Made by a program: the position numbers and the translations under genes
Source: Massilia sp. IC2-477
GTDB lineage: Bacteria > Pseudomonadota > Gammaproteobacteria > Burkholderiales > Burkholderiaceae_D
NCBI RefSeq assembly: GCF_020707265.1
Contig: NZ_JAJFEQ010000006.1
Location: 351,847-415,846, forward strand
Direction of reading: 5' to 3'
Length of the DNA stretch: 64,000 nt
The notes under the pieces: generated by a model
The model's input: the letters and a program-made list of their open reading frames with translations, nothing else
Database searches by the model: none
Told to the model about the DNA's origin: nothing
Part shown: positions 36,032-45,768 of the stretch, piece after piece
Position numbering within the stretch: position 1 is the stretch's first letter
Layout of the letters: every line of letters begins with the position of its first letter

Positions 36032-36595
36032 CTAACCCGACACGGCTTTGATGGACCAGCGGGGATAGTAGGTGGCCACGGCCGGTCCGTCGCTGCGCAG
36101 CGCATGGCAACGGTCGAGCTCGAAGGGCCGTTCGGCCGAGTTGTCTTCGGCGCCGCCGCGCGTGTCGAACACGTCGTCGGCGTAGGCCTGCAGCGCTGCC
36201 GTGGGCAGCACCTGGGCCAATTCGGTCAGGTGGGTGCAGCCGAGCACGCCCGAGAGGCGATCTTTCAGGTGCAGCCGGAAGTGGGGCATCAGCGACAGAC
36301 CGACCAGCTTTTTGTAAGCAGGGCCAATCGTCTCGCAGAAACCGGGATACGGAACGGCATCGGACGCGGCTTCGGCGTCCACGATGGTCAGATTGCGGTC
36401 GATGGTGACACGCAGTTTAAGGTCGTGCACCGGCATACCGCCCGGGCGGGTGCCCGAGCCGAGCTCAATGTCACGGGTTTTGACGTCGCGGATACTGGCG
36501 TCCAGATCCCACAGGCCATCGTCGCGCGCATAGGCTTCGACGGTGATGGCGCGCGTATGCCGGAGCGAGCGCGATACGGGAGGAGACAGGGGCAT
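36032..36595 (-). CDS. DUF2889 domain-containing protein
   Basis: A 187-residue protein recognised as DUF2889 from RHTRAITVEAYARDDGLWDLDASIRDVK, GGMPVHDLKLRVTID and GCTHLTELAQVLPTAALQ. No function is established for the family. No signal peptide or membrane helix. The ATG at 36595 was preferred to a TTG three codons upstream. It lies 70 bp upstream of sucC on the same strand and may share its transcript; a link to the TCA cycle is only positional. Confidence 0.85.
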   Translation of the reverse strand: MPLSPPVSRSLRHTRAITVEAYARDDGLWDLDASIRDVKTRDIELGSGTRPGGMPVHDLKLRVTIDRNLTIVDAEAASDAVPYPGFCETIGPAYKKLVGLSLMPHFRLHLKDRLSGVLGCTHLTELAQVLPTAALQAYADDVFDTRGGAEDNSAERPFELDRCHALRSDGPAVATYYPRWSIKAVSG

Positions 36596-37170
36596 AAAAA
36601 CCAATGCCGCTTGCGCGGCGGTTAGTGGTGCAGCCAGTGTGCGTCATGCACGTTGACGTAGCTTCTACGACAACAACCGCTCATGCGGCGCTGCTTAAAC
36701 CGTGAAAGTTTAGCACAGGGCGTTGTCGGTTGCACTGCAACAGAGATGTTTTTGCCATCTGGAAACTACATTCCACGGATTTCTTGTTGAGTGGCCAATG
36801 TTGCATGTGGTTGGACATGTTGGCGTAGCTGTCGGACCAATTGATGAGCTTGCGCCATCGTTCACCGCGTGGGCGGCAGGAGCGTCGTGCCTGTTCGGCG
36901 TTTACGGTGGAGCCGCCCACCCTACGAGGCAGCGGTAAACGCACAGCGCCAGCGTGCAGCGCCATCGTCCGTTGAGGAATATGCCGGGGCATATCGGAGA
37001 TGACGCTCCACGCTGGCGCCGGAGCAAGGCTTCTCTACTATATAGAGAGCACGAAAATTGAAGGGTGATACAGCAGGCCTGCGGCCAAGCCTGGCATATC
37101 GTCGGAGCAGCCTGGGGCCAGGCCGGCTCGTCTCGGCAGCAGGCGCCAGTGGATCTTCTACAGCGCCTGC
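36596..37170. other. Repeat-rich non-coding region
   Basis: No convincing gene in 575 bp. It holds a decayed GTAGGGTG element (36864-36926) and an imperfect inverted repeat around GCGCCAGCGTG (36946-36967 with 36999-37019) enclosing an ATATGCC/GGCATAT hairpin at 36980-36995. Short open frames here do not resemble proteins. Confidence 0.6.
36864..36926. repeat. GTAGGGTG-type element, copy C, decayed
   Basis: The right end GCCGCCCACCCTACG (36912-36926) matches the right end of copy A. The left part keeps only CGCGTGGGCGGC (36866-36877), which pairs through GTGGGCGGC with the right end. The outer left GTAGGGTG is lost, so this is a truncated or eroded copy. Confidence 0.6.
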
Positions 37171-37629
37171 TTACAGCTCGTCGTCGTCGGGAGCGCCCTG
37201 CATCGCGGTCCGCGCAGCGCGTTGGGAGAACCCACGCTGCAGCAGGAAGCGCATCTGCTTGGCACGCTCGGCCGCATCGACGGCGACGGTACCGAACTTG
37301 CGCTGCCAGACTTCCCTGGCACGCGCTGTTTCGCTGTCGGCAAGCGAGGACCTGATTTCTTCCAACGCTTCGCCCTTGAGGCCGTGGCTTTGCAGCTCGG
37401 CCATCACGCGGCTGTTGCCGAAACGGCCCGCCTTCCTGTTGACCAGGGATTCGGCGAACCTTTCCTGCGACAGCCAGTTGTTCTTCTCGAGGAAATCCAG
37501 GAGGGCTTCCACGTCATCGCCCTCCTCGGCATAACGGGCCAGCTTACGGCCCAGCTCGAGCCGGCTGTGTTCGCGCATCGACAGGTATCGAAGCGCGCGT
37601 CCTTTCAGGCTGAGCTGGGGTGCCGGCAT
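37171..37629 (-). CDS. recX: Regulatory protein RecX
   Basis: A 152-residue RecX, which binds RecA filaments and limits recombinase activity. The three-helix repeats show as [59 protein letters not shown] and [18 protein letters not shown]. It starts 19 bp after the recA stop and should be co-transcribed with recA under SOS control. Confidence 0.95.
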   Translation of the reverse strand: MPAPQLSLKGRALRYLSMREHSRLELGRKLARYAEEGDDVEALLDFLEKNNWLSQERFAESLVNRKAGRFGNSRVMAELQSHGLKGEALEEIRSSLADSETARAREVWQRKFGTVAVDAAERAKQMRFLLQRGFSQRAARTAMQGAPDDDEL

Positions 37630-37648
37630 GTGCTACAAGGGCCAGCGA

Positions 37649-38728
37649 TTACTCGCCGACTGCTTTCAGGGCCTTGCCGCTGTCTTCGACAGCAGCCAGC
37701 ACCGGCGGCAGTTCGCGCACGCCCAGGGCGGCACGGACCTTGTTCTCGATTTCGCGTGCCAGTGCCGGACGCTCTTTCAGGAACAGGCGGGCGTTGTCCT
37801 TGCCCTGGCCGATGCGTTCGCCGTTATAGCTGTACCACGAACCCGACTTCTCGACGATCTTGTTGTCGGCGCCCAGATCCAGGATTTCGCCTTCGCGCGA
37901 GGTGCCTTCTCCGTACAGGATGTCGAAGTGGGCTTCCTTGAACGGCGGCGCGATCTTGTTCTTGACGACCTTGACCTTGGTTTCGTTACCGATCACTTCG
38001 TCGCCCGACTTGATCGAGCCGGTACGGCGGATGTCCATGCGCACGGAGGCGTAGAACTTCAGCGCGTTACCGCCGGTGGTGGTTTCCGGGCTGCCGAACA
38101 TCACGCCGATCTTCATACGGATCTGGTTGATGAAGATGACCAGCGTATTGGTGCGGTTGATCGAGCCGGTCAGCTTGCGCAGCGCCTGCGACATCAGTCG
38201 CGCCTGCAGGCCCGGGAGCGAGTCGCCCATGTCGCCTTCGATTTCAGCGCGCGGGGTCAGTGCCGCCACCGAGTCGATGACCACCAGGTCGACCGAGCCC
38301 GAACGCACCAGGGCGTCGGTGATTTCGAGAGCCTGTTCGCCGGTGTCCGGCTGCGAGATCAGCAAGTCGCCCAGGTTGATGCCCAGCTTCTGCGCGTAGG
38401 TCACGTCGAGCGCGTGCTCGGCGTCGATGAAGGCGCAGGTGCCGCCCAGCTTCTGCATCTGGGCGATGGTCTGCAGCGTCAGGGTGGTTTTACCCGACGA
38501 TTCCGGACCGTAGATCTCGACGATACGGCCGCGCGGCAGGCCACCGACGCCCAGCGCGATGTCCAGGCCCAGCGAGCCGGTGGAAACAGTCTGCACTTCC
38601 TCGACCGGTGCGCTGGTATCCATGCGCATGACCGAGCCCTTGCCGAACTGCTTTTCGATTTGCGCCAGGGCGGCTGCGAGCGCCTTGCCCTTTTCAGCGG
38701 CGTTTACTGCGGTTTTTTTGTCGTCCAT
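37649..38728 (-). CDS. recA: Recombinase RecA
   Basis: A 359-residue RecA: Walker [10 protein letters not shown] at residues 74-82, [19 protein letters not shown]alker B region, [34 protein letters not shown], then the C-terminal domain. It catalyses strand exchange and triggers LexA self-cleavage in the SOS response. Two SOS-box-like palindromes lie in the 248-bp upstream gap. recX follows. Confidence 0.98.
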   Translation of the reverse strand: MDDKKTAVNAAEKGKALAAALAQIEKQFGKGSVMRMDTSAPVEEVQTVSTGSLGLDIALGVGGLPRGRIVEIYGPESSGKTTLTLQTIAQMQKLGGTCAFIDAEHALDVTYAQKLGINLGDLLISQPDTGEQALEITDALVRSGSVDLVVIDSVAALTPRAEIEGDMGDSLPGLQARLMSQALRKLTGSINRTNTLVIFINQIRMKIGVMFGSPETTTGGNALKFYASVRMDIRRTGSIKSGDEVIGNETKVKVVKNKIAPPFKEAHFDILYGEGTSREGEILDLGADNKIVEKSGSWYSYNGERIGQGKDNARLFLKERPALAREIENKVRAALGVRELPPVLAAVEDSGKALKAVGE

Positions 38729-38800
38729 GGTGTACTTTCAGCTGTGGAGTAGGCAAGGTAGGGTCGCTACCGCGCAAATCAAGGTCTTCGCTGCAAAAAT

Positions 38801-38862
38801 ACTGTATGTAAATCCAGTGGTTTAATCAGCGAAATCAAGACACTACTGTATATAACTCCAGT
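38801..38862 (-). promoter_or_regulatory. Two tandem LexA (SOS) boxes upstream of recA
   Basis: ACTGTATGTAAATCCAGT (38801-38818) and ACTGTATATAACTCCAGT (38845-38862) both fit ACTG-N10-CAGT, the LexA operator form of E. coli and betaproteobacteria, and both continue with RGTTTA. They are 73 and 117 bp upstream of the recA ATG and 44 bp apart. The rest of the gap holds nothing else clear. The second box also faces the divergent response-regulator gene. Confidence 0.8.
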
Positions 38863-38976
38863 AGTTTATGCAAGCGAAAAAAGTCGCGGTGTTGTTATCT
38901 GCAAGACTCGCATTGTTGCGATAAATCAAACACAATAGGGGCTGTTTAAGGTCTAACGAAACACCAAGGTGGTCCC

Positions 38977-39678
38977 ATGCGAATTCTGCTCGCCGAAGAT
39001 GATAGCGTACTTGCCGACGGGCTAACACGTTCCCTGCGCCAGTCCGGCTACGCCATCGATTGCGTCAAGAACGGCCAGGATGCCGATACGGCCCTGTCCA
39101 CCCAGGAGTTCGACCTCCTGATCCTCGACCTCGGCCTGCCCAAGCTGTCCGGGCTGGAAGTGCTGCGCCGCCTGCGCGCCCGCTCTTCGCTGCTACCGGT
39201 ACTGATCCTCACCGCCGCCGATTCGGTCGAACAGCGCGTCGAAGGCCTCGACCTCGGCGCCGACGACTACATGGCCAAGCCCTTTGCCCTGTCCGAGCTG
39301 GAGGCGCGGGTGCGCGCCCTCACCCGGCGCGGCGCCGGCGGCGGCCCGGCCGTGGTGCGCCACGGCCCGCTGGTGTACGACCAGGTCGGCCGCAGCGCCT
39401 ATATCAACGACCAGATGCTCGACCTGTCGGCGCGCGAGCTCGGCCTGCTGGAAGTGCTGCTGGCGCGCACCGGGCGCCTGGTGTCCAAGGAACAGCTGGT
39501 CGACCACCTGTGCGAATGGGGCGAGGAAGTCTCGAACAACGCCATCGAGGTCTACGTGCACCGGCTGCGCAAGAAGATCGAGGTCGGCGGCGTGCGCATC
39601 GCCACCGTGCGCGGCCTCGGCTACTGCCTCGAGAAATACTCCGACGCCCCGCGCGCGCCGGCTCCAGAACCCAAGTGA
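38977..39678 (+). CDS. OmpR family response regulator
   Basis: A 233-residue response regulator: receiver domain (acidic LAEDD, phospho-acceptor Asp51 in LILDLGLP, Thr in LTAAD, Lys in YMAKPF) and a C-terminal winged helix (residues about 125-222: LSARELGLLEVLL, VSNNAIEVYVHRLRKKIE, RGLGYCL). It is the QseB/TctD-like subtype. Its stop overlaps the GTG start of the kinase gene by 4 bases, so the two form one two-component system, probably controlling the symporter genes that follow. Confidence 0.93.
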   Translation: MRILLAEDDSVLADGLTRSLRQSGYAIDCVKNGQDADTALSTQEFDLLILDLGLPKLSGLEVLRRLRARSSLLPVLILTAADSVEQRVEGLDLGADDYMAKPFALSELEARVRALTRRGAGGGPAVVRHGPLVYDQVGRSAYINDQMLDLSARELGLLEVLLARTGRLVSKEQLVDHLCEWGEEVSNNAIEVYVHRLRKKIEVGGVRIATVRGLGYCLEKYSDAPRAPAPEPK

Positions 39679-41261
39679 ACGAGCGCGACGCCGGGCTCAC
39701 CGACCCGCCCTCCTCCGGGGCGGGACAGGACACGCCCGCGCCCTTCCAGCCGCTACAACCGGCGCCCTACGTACCGCCCAATCCGGAACCCGACGAGAAC
39801 ATCCGGCACTCGCTGTTCGGCGAGATCCTCGACTGGATGCTGGCCCCGCTGCTGCTGCTGTGGCCGATGAGCATCGCGATTACCTACCTGGTGGCGAAGT
39901 CGATCGCCAACCAGCCCTTCGACGACGCGCTGGAAGACCGCGTCACCGTGCTGTCGCAGCAGATCCGCACGGTGGCCGGCCGGCCCACGGTGCAGCTGCC
40001 CGGTAGCGCGCGCGACGTGCTACGCGCCGACGACGTCGACAGCGTCTATTTCCAGATCAGCGGCCCGGACGGCGCCCACCTCGACGGCGACCGCGACCTG
40101 CCGCGGCCACGCACTGTCAACAGCGGCATGAACGCCGACGAGCGCGCCCGCAATGGGTCGGTGGCCTTCCGTAACGACAGCATCCACGGTACGCCGGTGC
40201 GGGTTGCCTATTCCTGGGTCAGCCTCGATCCGCTGGGCGCGCGCGCCAACGGTCTACCGGCCGGCCTGGCCCTGGTCCAGGTCGCGGAAACGCTCGACAA
40301 GCGCGCCCACCTGGCCAACGAGATCATCAAGGGCGTGATCCTGCCCCAGTTCATCATCCTGCCGGTGATCCTGGCCCTGGTCTGGTTCGCCCTGTCGCGC
40401 GGCCTGTCGCCGCTGGCCGAGCTGCAGGAGCGCATCCGCGCCCGCCCCCAGGACGACCTGTCGCCGATCGACCCGCGCCAGGTGCCGGAAGAGATTTCGC
40501 CGCTGGTCGGCTCCTTCAACGACATGCTCGAGCGCCTGGCCCAGACCGTGGAGATGCAGAAGCGCTTCATCGCCGACGCCGCGCACCAGATGAAGACGCC
40601 GCTGGCCGGCATGCGCATGCAGTCCGAGCTGGCCCTGCGCCAGGTCGACCCGGACGAGATCCACCGCTCGCTGGAACAGCTGGCCAAGAGCTCGGAGTCG
40701 GCCACGCGCCTGGTCAACCAGCTGCTGGCGCTGGCGCGCGCCGAGAACCAGCCGCACACCGGCCTGGCCTTCGAGGAGCTCGACCTGGCCCAGCTGGCGC
40801 GCGCCACCGTGCAGGACTGGGTGCAGGCCTCGTTCTCGCACCGGATCGACCTCGGCTTCGAACCTGCGGACGCGCCGCTGCTCATCGCCGGCAATGCGCT
40901 GATGCTGCGCGAACTGCTGTCGAACCTGATCGACAACGCGCTGCGCTACACCCCGCAGGGCGGCAGCGTGACGGTGCGCGTGCGGCGCGACGGCGAGCAC
41001 GCCCTGCTCGAGGTCGAGGACACCGGCCCCGGCATCGCGCCCAGCGAGCGGGCCCACGTGTTCGAGCGCTTCTACCGCATCCTCGGCAGCAACGTGCAGG
41101 GCAGTGGCCTGGGGCTGGCGATTGTGCGCGAGATCGCGCAGCAGCACGGCGCCGAGATCGACATCTTCAACAACCCGCGCAGCCACTCGAACAAATATCC
41201 GGGCAGCCTGTTCCGCCTGACCTTCCCGCCACCTCTTCGCGAGCCCGACGATGCCGAATGA
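39675..41261 (+). CDS. TctE-type sensor histidine kinase
   Basis: A 528-residue kinase starting at GTG in a GTGA overlap with the regulator. A Pro-rich cytoplasmic N-terminus (residues 1-45) precedes TM1 ([19 protein letters not shown]), a periplasmic 2CSK_N-type sensor (about 80-210), TM2 ([15 protein letters not shown]), a HAMP-like linker, HisKA with His304 in [10 protein letters not shown], and an HATPase domain ([27 protein letters not shown]). TctE-like kinases often sense carboxylates, which fits the downstream symporter. The 45-residue Pro-rich leader is unusual. Confidence 0.93.
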   Translation: MNERDAGLTDPPSSGAGQDTPAPFQPLQPAPYVPPNPEPDENIRHSLFGEILDWMLAPLLLLWPMSIAITYLVAKSIANQPFDDALEDRVTVLSQQIRTVAGRPTVQLPGSARDVLRADDVDSVYFQISGPDGAHLDGDRDLPRPRTVNSGMNADERARNGSVAFRNDSIHGTPVRVAYSWVSLDPLGARANGLPAGLALVQVAETLDKRAHLANEIIKGVILPQFIILPVILALVWFALSRGLSPLAELQERIRARPQDDLSPIDPRQVPEEISPLVGSFNDMLERLAQTVEMQKRFIADAAHQMKTPLAGMRMQSELALRQVDPDEIHRSLEQLAKSSESATRLVNQLLALARAENQPHTGLAFEELDLAQLARATVQDWVQASFSHRIDLGFEPADAPLLIAGNALMLRELLSNLIDNALRYTPQGGSVTVRVRRDGEHALLEVEDTGPGIAPSERAHVFERFYRILGSNVQGSGLGLAIVREIAQQHGAEIDIFNNPRSHSNKYPGSLFRLTFPPPLREPDDAE

Positions 41262-41544
41262 ACCCTTGCCTCCCCGGGCCGGCGCCGAGGCCGCCCGTGC
41301 GGCCCACTGGCGTGCCACGCGCCGCCTGACCGCCGTGCTGATGGTGCTGTGGCTGTGCACCGGCTTCGGCACCGTGTACTTCGCGCGCGAGCTGTCGCAC
41401 TTCTCCCTGTTCGGCTGGCCGCTCTCCTTTTACATGGCAGCCCAGGGCGCCTCGCTGGTGTCGCTCGCCATCATCGCGATCTACGCCTGGCGCATGCACC
41501 GCCTCGACCGCCGCTACCAGGCCGGCGCCAGGGAGGACGCATGA
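41251..41544 (+). CDS. DUF4212 small subunit of sodium/solute symporter
   Basis: A 97-residue protein with two membrane helices (LMVLWLCTGFGTVYFA and FYMAAQGASLVSLAIIAIYAW) linked by FGWPLSF, the hallmark of the DUF4212 family that always accompanies VC_2705-type symporters. It overlaps the kinase gene by 11 bases and the symporter gene by an ATGA. Probably a structural partner of the symporter. Confidence 0.92.
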   Translation: MPNEPLPPRAGAEAARAAHWRATRRLTAVLMVLWLCTGFGTVYFARELSHFSLFGWPLSFYMAAQGASLVSLAIIAIYAWRMHRLDRRYQAGAREDA

Positions 41545-43601
41545 GCGCGGCCAAGCGGTCTTACTTTCGCAAGCTGTCGCGCTACTACCTGTGGTACACC
41601 GGCTGCTTCGCCCTGTTCCTGGGGTCGCTCGCCCTGCTCGAACAGGAAGGCATGCCGCGCCTGTGGATCGGCTACATCTTCATGTTCGCGACCATCGCGC
41701 TGTACGCCACCATCGGCGTGGTGGCGCGCACCTCGAACGTCACCGAGTACTACGTGGCCGGGCGGCGCGTGCCAGCCCTGTTCAACGGCATGGCCACCGC
41801 CGCCGACTGGATCTCGGCGGCCAGCTTCATCAGCCTGGCGGGCGGCCTGTACCTCTACGGCTTCGACGGGCTGGCCTACATCATGGGCTGGACCGGCGGC
41901 TTCGTGCTGGTGGCGCTGCTGATCGCGCCCTACCTGCGCAAGTTCGGGCAGTACACCATCCCCGACTTCCTGGCTGCGCGCTACGGCGGCGGCGCGGGCG
42001 GGCGCGGCGGACCGGTGCGGGCGCTGGCGGTGGCCGCCACCATCCTGGTCTCCTTTACCTACGTGGTAGCACAGATCTACGCGGTCGGCCTGATCGCCTC
42101 GCGCTTTACGGGGGTGGACTTCTCGGTCGGCATCTTCCTCGGCCTGGCCTCGATCCTGGTATGTTCCTTCCTGGGCGGCATGCGCGGCATCACCTGGACC
42201 CAGGTGGCGCAGTACATCATCCTGCTGGTCGCGTTTCTGATTCCGACCATTTGGCTGGCGGCCAAGCATGCCGACAACCCGGTGCCGCAGGTGGCCTATG
42301 GCTCGCTCCTGCCCAAGCTGGCCGCGCGCGAGCAACAGCTCGAGAACGACCCGCGCGAAGAACAGGTGCGGGCCGAGTTCCGCCGCCGTGCCGGCGAATA
42401 CGCGGTGCGCCTGGCGGCCCTGCCGGCTTCCTGGGAAGCGGGCAAGCTGGAAGCCCAGCGCCAGCTCGCCGCGGTGCGCGCCCGCAACGCCTCGCTGACC
42501 GAGGTGCGCCAGGCCGAGCGGGCGCTCGCCACCTATCCCGGCTCGCCCGACGAAGCGCGCGCGCTGTGGCAGGAAAAGCGCGACGCCAACCTGGCGCGCG
42601 CCCGCCCGCCGGTGCCGCACACGGTGCCCTTCCCCGGCGCCACCGAGGCGGATTCGGACAAGCGCCGCAACAACTTCCTGGCCGTGGTGTTCTGCCTGAT
42701 GTTCGGCACCGCCGCCCTGCCCCACATCCTGATGCGCGCCTACACCACGCCCTCGGTCAACGAGACCCGGGTGTCGGTGTTCTGGACCCTGTTCTTCATC
42801 CTGCTGATCTACCTGACCATCCCGGCGCTGGCGGTGCTGGCCAAGTACGACATCTACACCGCGCTGGTGGGCAGCGATTTTTCCGCGCTGCCGACCTGGA
42901 TCTCGTACTGGTCCAACGTCGACAAGGTCAATCCCCTGCTCAGCATCGCCGACATCAACGGCGACGGCGTGGTGCAGCTGGCCGAGATCGCGATCGACGC
43001 CGACGTGCTGGTGCTGGCCACCCCGGAAATCGCCGGCCTGCCCTACGTGATCTCGGGCCTGGTGGCGGCCGGCGGCCTGGCGGCGGCGCTGTCCACCGCC
43101 GACGGCCTGCTGCTGGCGATCTCCAACGCGCTGTCGCACGACGTGTATTACAAGATGGTCGACCCGGGCGCCTCGACCCAGAAGCGGGTGACGATCTCCA
43201 AGCTGCTGCTGCTCGCGGTGGCCTTCATCGCGGCCTACGCCGCCTCGCAGAAGCCGGCCGACATCCTGTCCCTGGTGGGCGCGGCCTTCTCGCTTGCCGG
43301 CTCCACGCTGTTCCCGGTACTCGTGCTGGGCGTGTTCTGGAAGCGCGCCAACCATACCGGGGCGATCGCCGGCATGGTCAGCGGCTTCCTGGTCTGCCTG
43401 TGGTACATGCTGCGCGCCAGCCCCACCCTGGGCGGCAGCCTGGACCAGTCCTGGCTCGGCATCCAGCCGCTTGCCGCCGGCGTGTTCGGGGTCCCGGCGG
43501 GACTGCTGGCCACCGTGCTGGGCAGCCTGGCAAGCGCCCCGCCGAGCCGCGCCAGCCTGGGCATGGCCGACTACATCCGTGCGCCGGAAGAAGAGTCTTG
43601 A
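41541..43601 (+). CDS. VC_2705-type sodium:solute symporter with EF-hand-like loop
   Basis: A 686-residue member of the SSS family (acetate permease-like ActP group). Core features: TEYYVAGRRVPALFNGMATAADWISAASFISLAGG, GWTGGFVLVALLIAPYLRKFGQYTIPDF, FTYVVAQIYAVGLI, the SFLGGMRGITWTQ segment and ALPHILMRAYTTPS. Between helices, residues about 241-370 form a charged, helix-rich soluble insert, and residues 471-482 (DINGDGVVQLAE) fit a 12-residue EF-hand calcium loop exactly. The family carries sodium-coupled small carboxylates; the substrate here is unknown. Encoded in one operon with its own two-component system. Confidence 0.92.
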   Translation: MSAAKRSYFRKLSRYYLWYTGCFALFLGSLALLEQEGMPRLWIGYIFMFATIALYATIGVVARTSNVTEYYVAGRRVPALFNGMATAADWISAASFISLAGGLYLYGFDGLAYIMGWTGGFVLVALLIAPYLRKFGQYTIPDFLAARYGGGAGGRGGPVRALAVAATILVSFTYVVAQIYAVGLIASRFTGVDFSVGIFLGLASILVCSFLGGMRGITWTQVAQYIILLVAFLIPTIWLAAKHADNPVPQVAYGSLLPKLAAREQQLENDPREEQVRAEFRRRAGEYAVRLAALPASWEAGKLEAQRQLAAVRARNASLTEVRQAERALATYPGSPDEARALWQEKRDANLARARPPVPHTVPFPGATEADSDKRRNNFLAVVFCLMFGTAALPHILMRAYTTPSVNETRVSVFWTLFFILLIYLTIPALAVLAKYDIYTALVGSDFSALPTWISYWSNVDKVNPLLSIADINGDGVVQLAEIAIDADVLVLATPEIAGLPYVISGLVAAGGLAAALSTADGLLLAISNALSHDVYYKMVDPGASTQKRVTISKLLLLAVAFIAAYAASQKPADILSLVGAAFSLAGSTLFPVLVLGVFWKRANHTGAIAGMVSGFLVCLWYMLRASPTLGGSLDQSWLGIQPLAAGVFGVPAGLLATVLGSLASAPPSRASLGMADYIRAPEEES

Positions 43602-43731
43602 GGCAGGCGCACCACGCGCATCATGCCATCTGCATGAGATCGAGGCCGTAGGGTGTCCGTCCCGGGGAAGGCCTGTTATTGTTGACCGCCGGGCGCTGCC
43701 CGCGCCACAAGAACAACCCGAGCCGAGACCA

Positions 43732-45756
43732 ATGACTTCCGTTTTCTTCCGCCTTGCCTTTGCCGCCGTCCTCGCATGCAGTCTCCCTGTCCAGGCCCAG
43801 GCGCCTGCGTCGACTGCAAGCGCCCGGCCGCCCATCGCCAGTTTCTTCGCCAACTCCCCGTTCGGCGGCGCCAGCCTGTCGCCGGACGCCCGCTTCCTGG
43901 CCGTGCGTTCCGGCGCGCCGGGCAAGCGCGACTTCCTGGCGGTCGTCAACCTGCAGGACAACAGCGTCAAGGTGGTCGCGTCGTATGACGATGCCGACGT
44001 CGGCGAATTCCGCTGGATCAGCAACGAACGCCTGGTCTTCAACACCCGCGAAAAAGGCGTCGGCGTCGGCAACCGGCGCTATGCGCCGGGCCTGTACGCC
44101 GTCAACCGCGACGGCGAGAAGTTCGTGGAGCTGGCCGATCGGGTCGGCTCGGTGCATCGCACCGGCACCCGCGTGGGACGCAAGATCCTGCCCTGGCACA
44201 CCTACCTGCTCGACCAGCCGGGGCCGCGCAACTCCGACACCATCTACGTCGAGAGCTACAACTTCGACACCTCCGGCGAGGTGCGCAGCGTCGACCTGCT
44301 GCGCCTGAACACCCTGACCGGCTTCACCCAGTCGGTGCCGCGTCCCGGCAACGTGACGGGCTGGATGCTCGACCACCAGGGCGAGCCGCGCCTGGCATCG
44401 AGCTTCGAGAAGGACACGATCACCCTGCACTACCGCGACCCGGCCAGCGGCGCCTGGCGCATGCTGACCAGCTATCCGGCCTACGGCGACGGCAGCAGGG
44501 CGCTGCAGCCGCTCGGCTTCGCGCCGGACGGCAAGCTGTATGTGCTGGCCCGCAGCGGCGGGCGCGACACCACGGCCCTGCATCTGTTCGACGTCGCCAG
44601 CGGCAGGATCGATCCACAGCCGCTGGTCGTCACCGCCGGCTTCGACTTTGACGGCAGCCTGGTAACGAACCGCGACAAGGTGCTGGGCATCCGCTTCACC
44701 ACCGACGCCGAGTCGAACGAATGGTTCGACCCGGCCATGAAGACGGTGCAGGCGGCGGTCGACAAACTGCTGCCGGCCACCATCAACCTGATCACGGTGC
44801 CGGCGCAGGTCGATTCGCCGGTAGTGCTGGTGCGGTCCTACTCGGACACCATCCCGGGCACCTGGTCGCTGTACAACATCCAGACCGGGGCGATCAGCAA
44901 GATCGCCGACCTGCGGCCCGGCATCAACCCGGCGCAGATGGGACGCCAACAATTCATCCGCTACAAGGCGCGCGACGGCCTCGAGATCCCGGCCCTGCTG
45001 ACGCTGCCGGCGGGCGGCGCCAAGACCAAGCTGCCGATGGTTGTGCTGGTCCATGGCGGCCCCTTCGTGCGCGGCGGCTCCTGGGGCTGGAACCGGGAAA
45101 CGCAGTTCGTCGCGTCGCGTGGCTACGCCGTGCTGGAGCCGGAATTCCGCGGCAGCACCGGTTTCGGCACCAAACACTTCAAGGCCGGCTTCAAGCAGTG
45201 GGGCTTGGCGATGCAGGACGACCTCGCGGACGGCGTGCGCTGGGCGGTCGGCAAGGGCATCGCCGACGGCGCGCGCGTGTGCATCGCGGGCGCCAGCTAC
45301 GGCGGCTACGCCACCCTGATGGGACTGGTGAAGGACCCGGAGCTCTACAAGTGCGGCATCAACTGGGTGGGCGTCACCGACATCAACCTGCTTTATAACG
45401 GCGGCTGGAACTTCAGCAACGACACCTCGGACGAATACAAGGCCTACGGCATGCCCGAGATGATCGGCGACCCGGTCAAGGACGCCGCCCAGTTCAAGGC
45501 CACCTCGCCGCTCGCGCAGGCCGCCCGCATCACCCAGCCGGTGCTGCTGGCCTACGGCGGCGCCGACCGGCGCGTGCCGGTCAACCACGGCACCGCATTC
45601 CGTGACGCACTTCAAAAGACCAACAAGAACGTCGAATGGGTCGAGTATCCGGAGGAGGGCCACGGCTGGTCGCTGGAAAAGAACAATTTCGACTTCTGGG
45701 GCCGGGTCGAGCGCTTCCTCGACCGCCATATCGGCGCCGGCGCGGCGAAACAGTAA
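43732..45756 (+). CDS. Exported S9 peptidase, array copy 1
   Basis: A 674-residue S9-family peptidase with a signal peptide (ending QAQAP). A propeller-like N-terminal part (about 35-400: LSPDARFLAVRSGAPGKRDFLAVVNLQ, YAVNRDGEKFVEL) precedes the catalytic domain: VHGGPFVRGGSWGWN, GASYGGYATL with Ser522, YGGADRRVP with Asp612 and EEGHGW with His644. Cysteines in RVCIAGAS and YKCGIN, conserved in all four copies, probably form a disulfide by the active serine. First of four paralogues; the 130-bp gap upstream carries no obvious promoter. Confidence 0.92.
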   Translation: MTSVFFRLAFAAVLACSLPVQAQAPASTASARPPIASFFANSPFGGASLSPDARFLAVRSGAPGKRDFLAVVNLQDNSVKVVASYDDADVGEFRWISNERLVFNTREKGVGVGNRRYAPGLYAVNRDGEKFVELADRVGSVHRTGTRVGRKILPWHTYLLDQPGPRNSDTIYVESYNFDTSGEVRSVDLLRLNTLTGFTQSVPRPGNVTGWMLDHQGEPRLASSFEKDTITLHYRDPASGAWRMLTSYPAYGDGSRALQPLGFAPDGKLYVLARSGGRDTTALHLFDVASGRIDPQPLVVTAGFDFDGSLVTNRDKVLGIRFTTDAESNEWFDPAMKTVQAAVDKLLPATINLITVPAQVDSPVVLVRSYSDTIPGTWSLYNIQTGAISKIADLRPGINPAQMGRQQFIRYKARDGLEIPALLTLPAGGAKTKLPMVVLVHGGPFVRGGSWGWNRETQFVASRGYAVLEPEFRGSTGFGTKHFKAGFKQWGLAMQDDLADGVRWAVGKGIADGARVCIAGASYGGYATLMGLVKDPELYKCGINWVGVTDINLLYNGGWNFSNDTSDEYKAYGMPEMIGDPVKDAAQFKATSPLAQAARITQPVLLAYGGADRRVPVNHGTAFRDALQKTNKNVEWVEYPEEGHGWSLEKNNFDFWGRVERFLDRHIGAGAAKQ

Positions 45757-45768
45757 GTGAGCACGGCC

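Noticed and set aside
41514..44072. 852-codon open frame on the minus strand
   Set aside because: Antisense to the symporter gene; low-complexity Arg/His/Gly composition typical of shadow frames.
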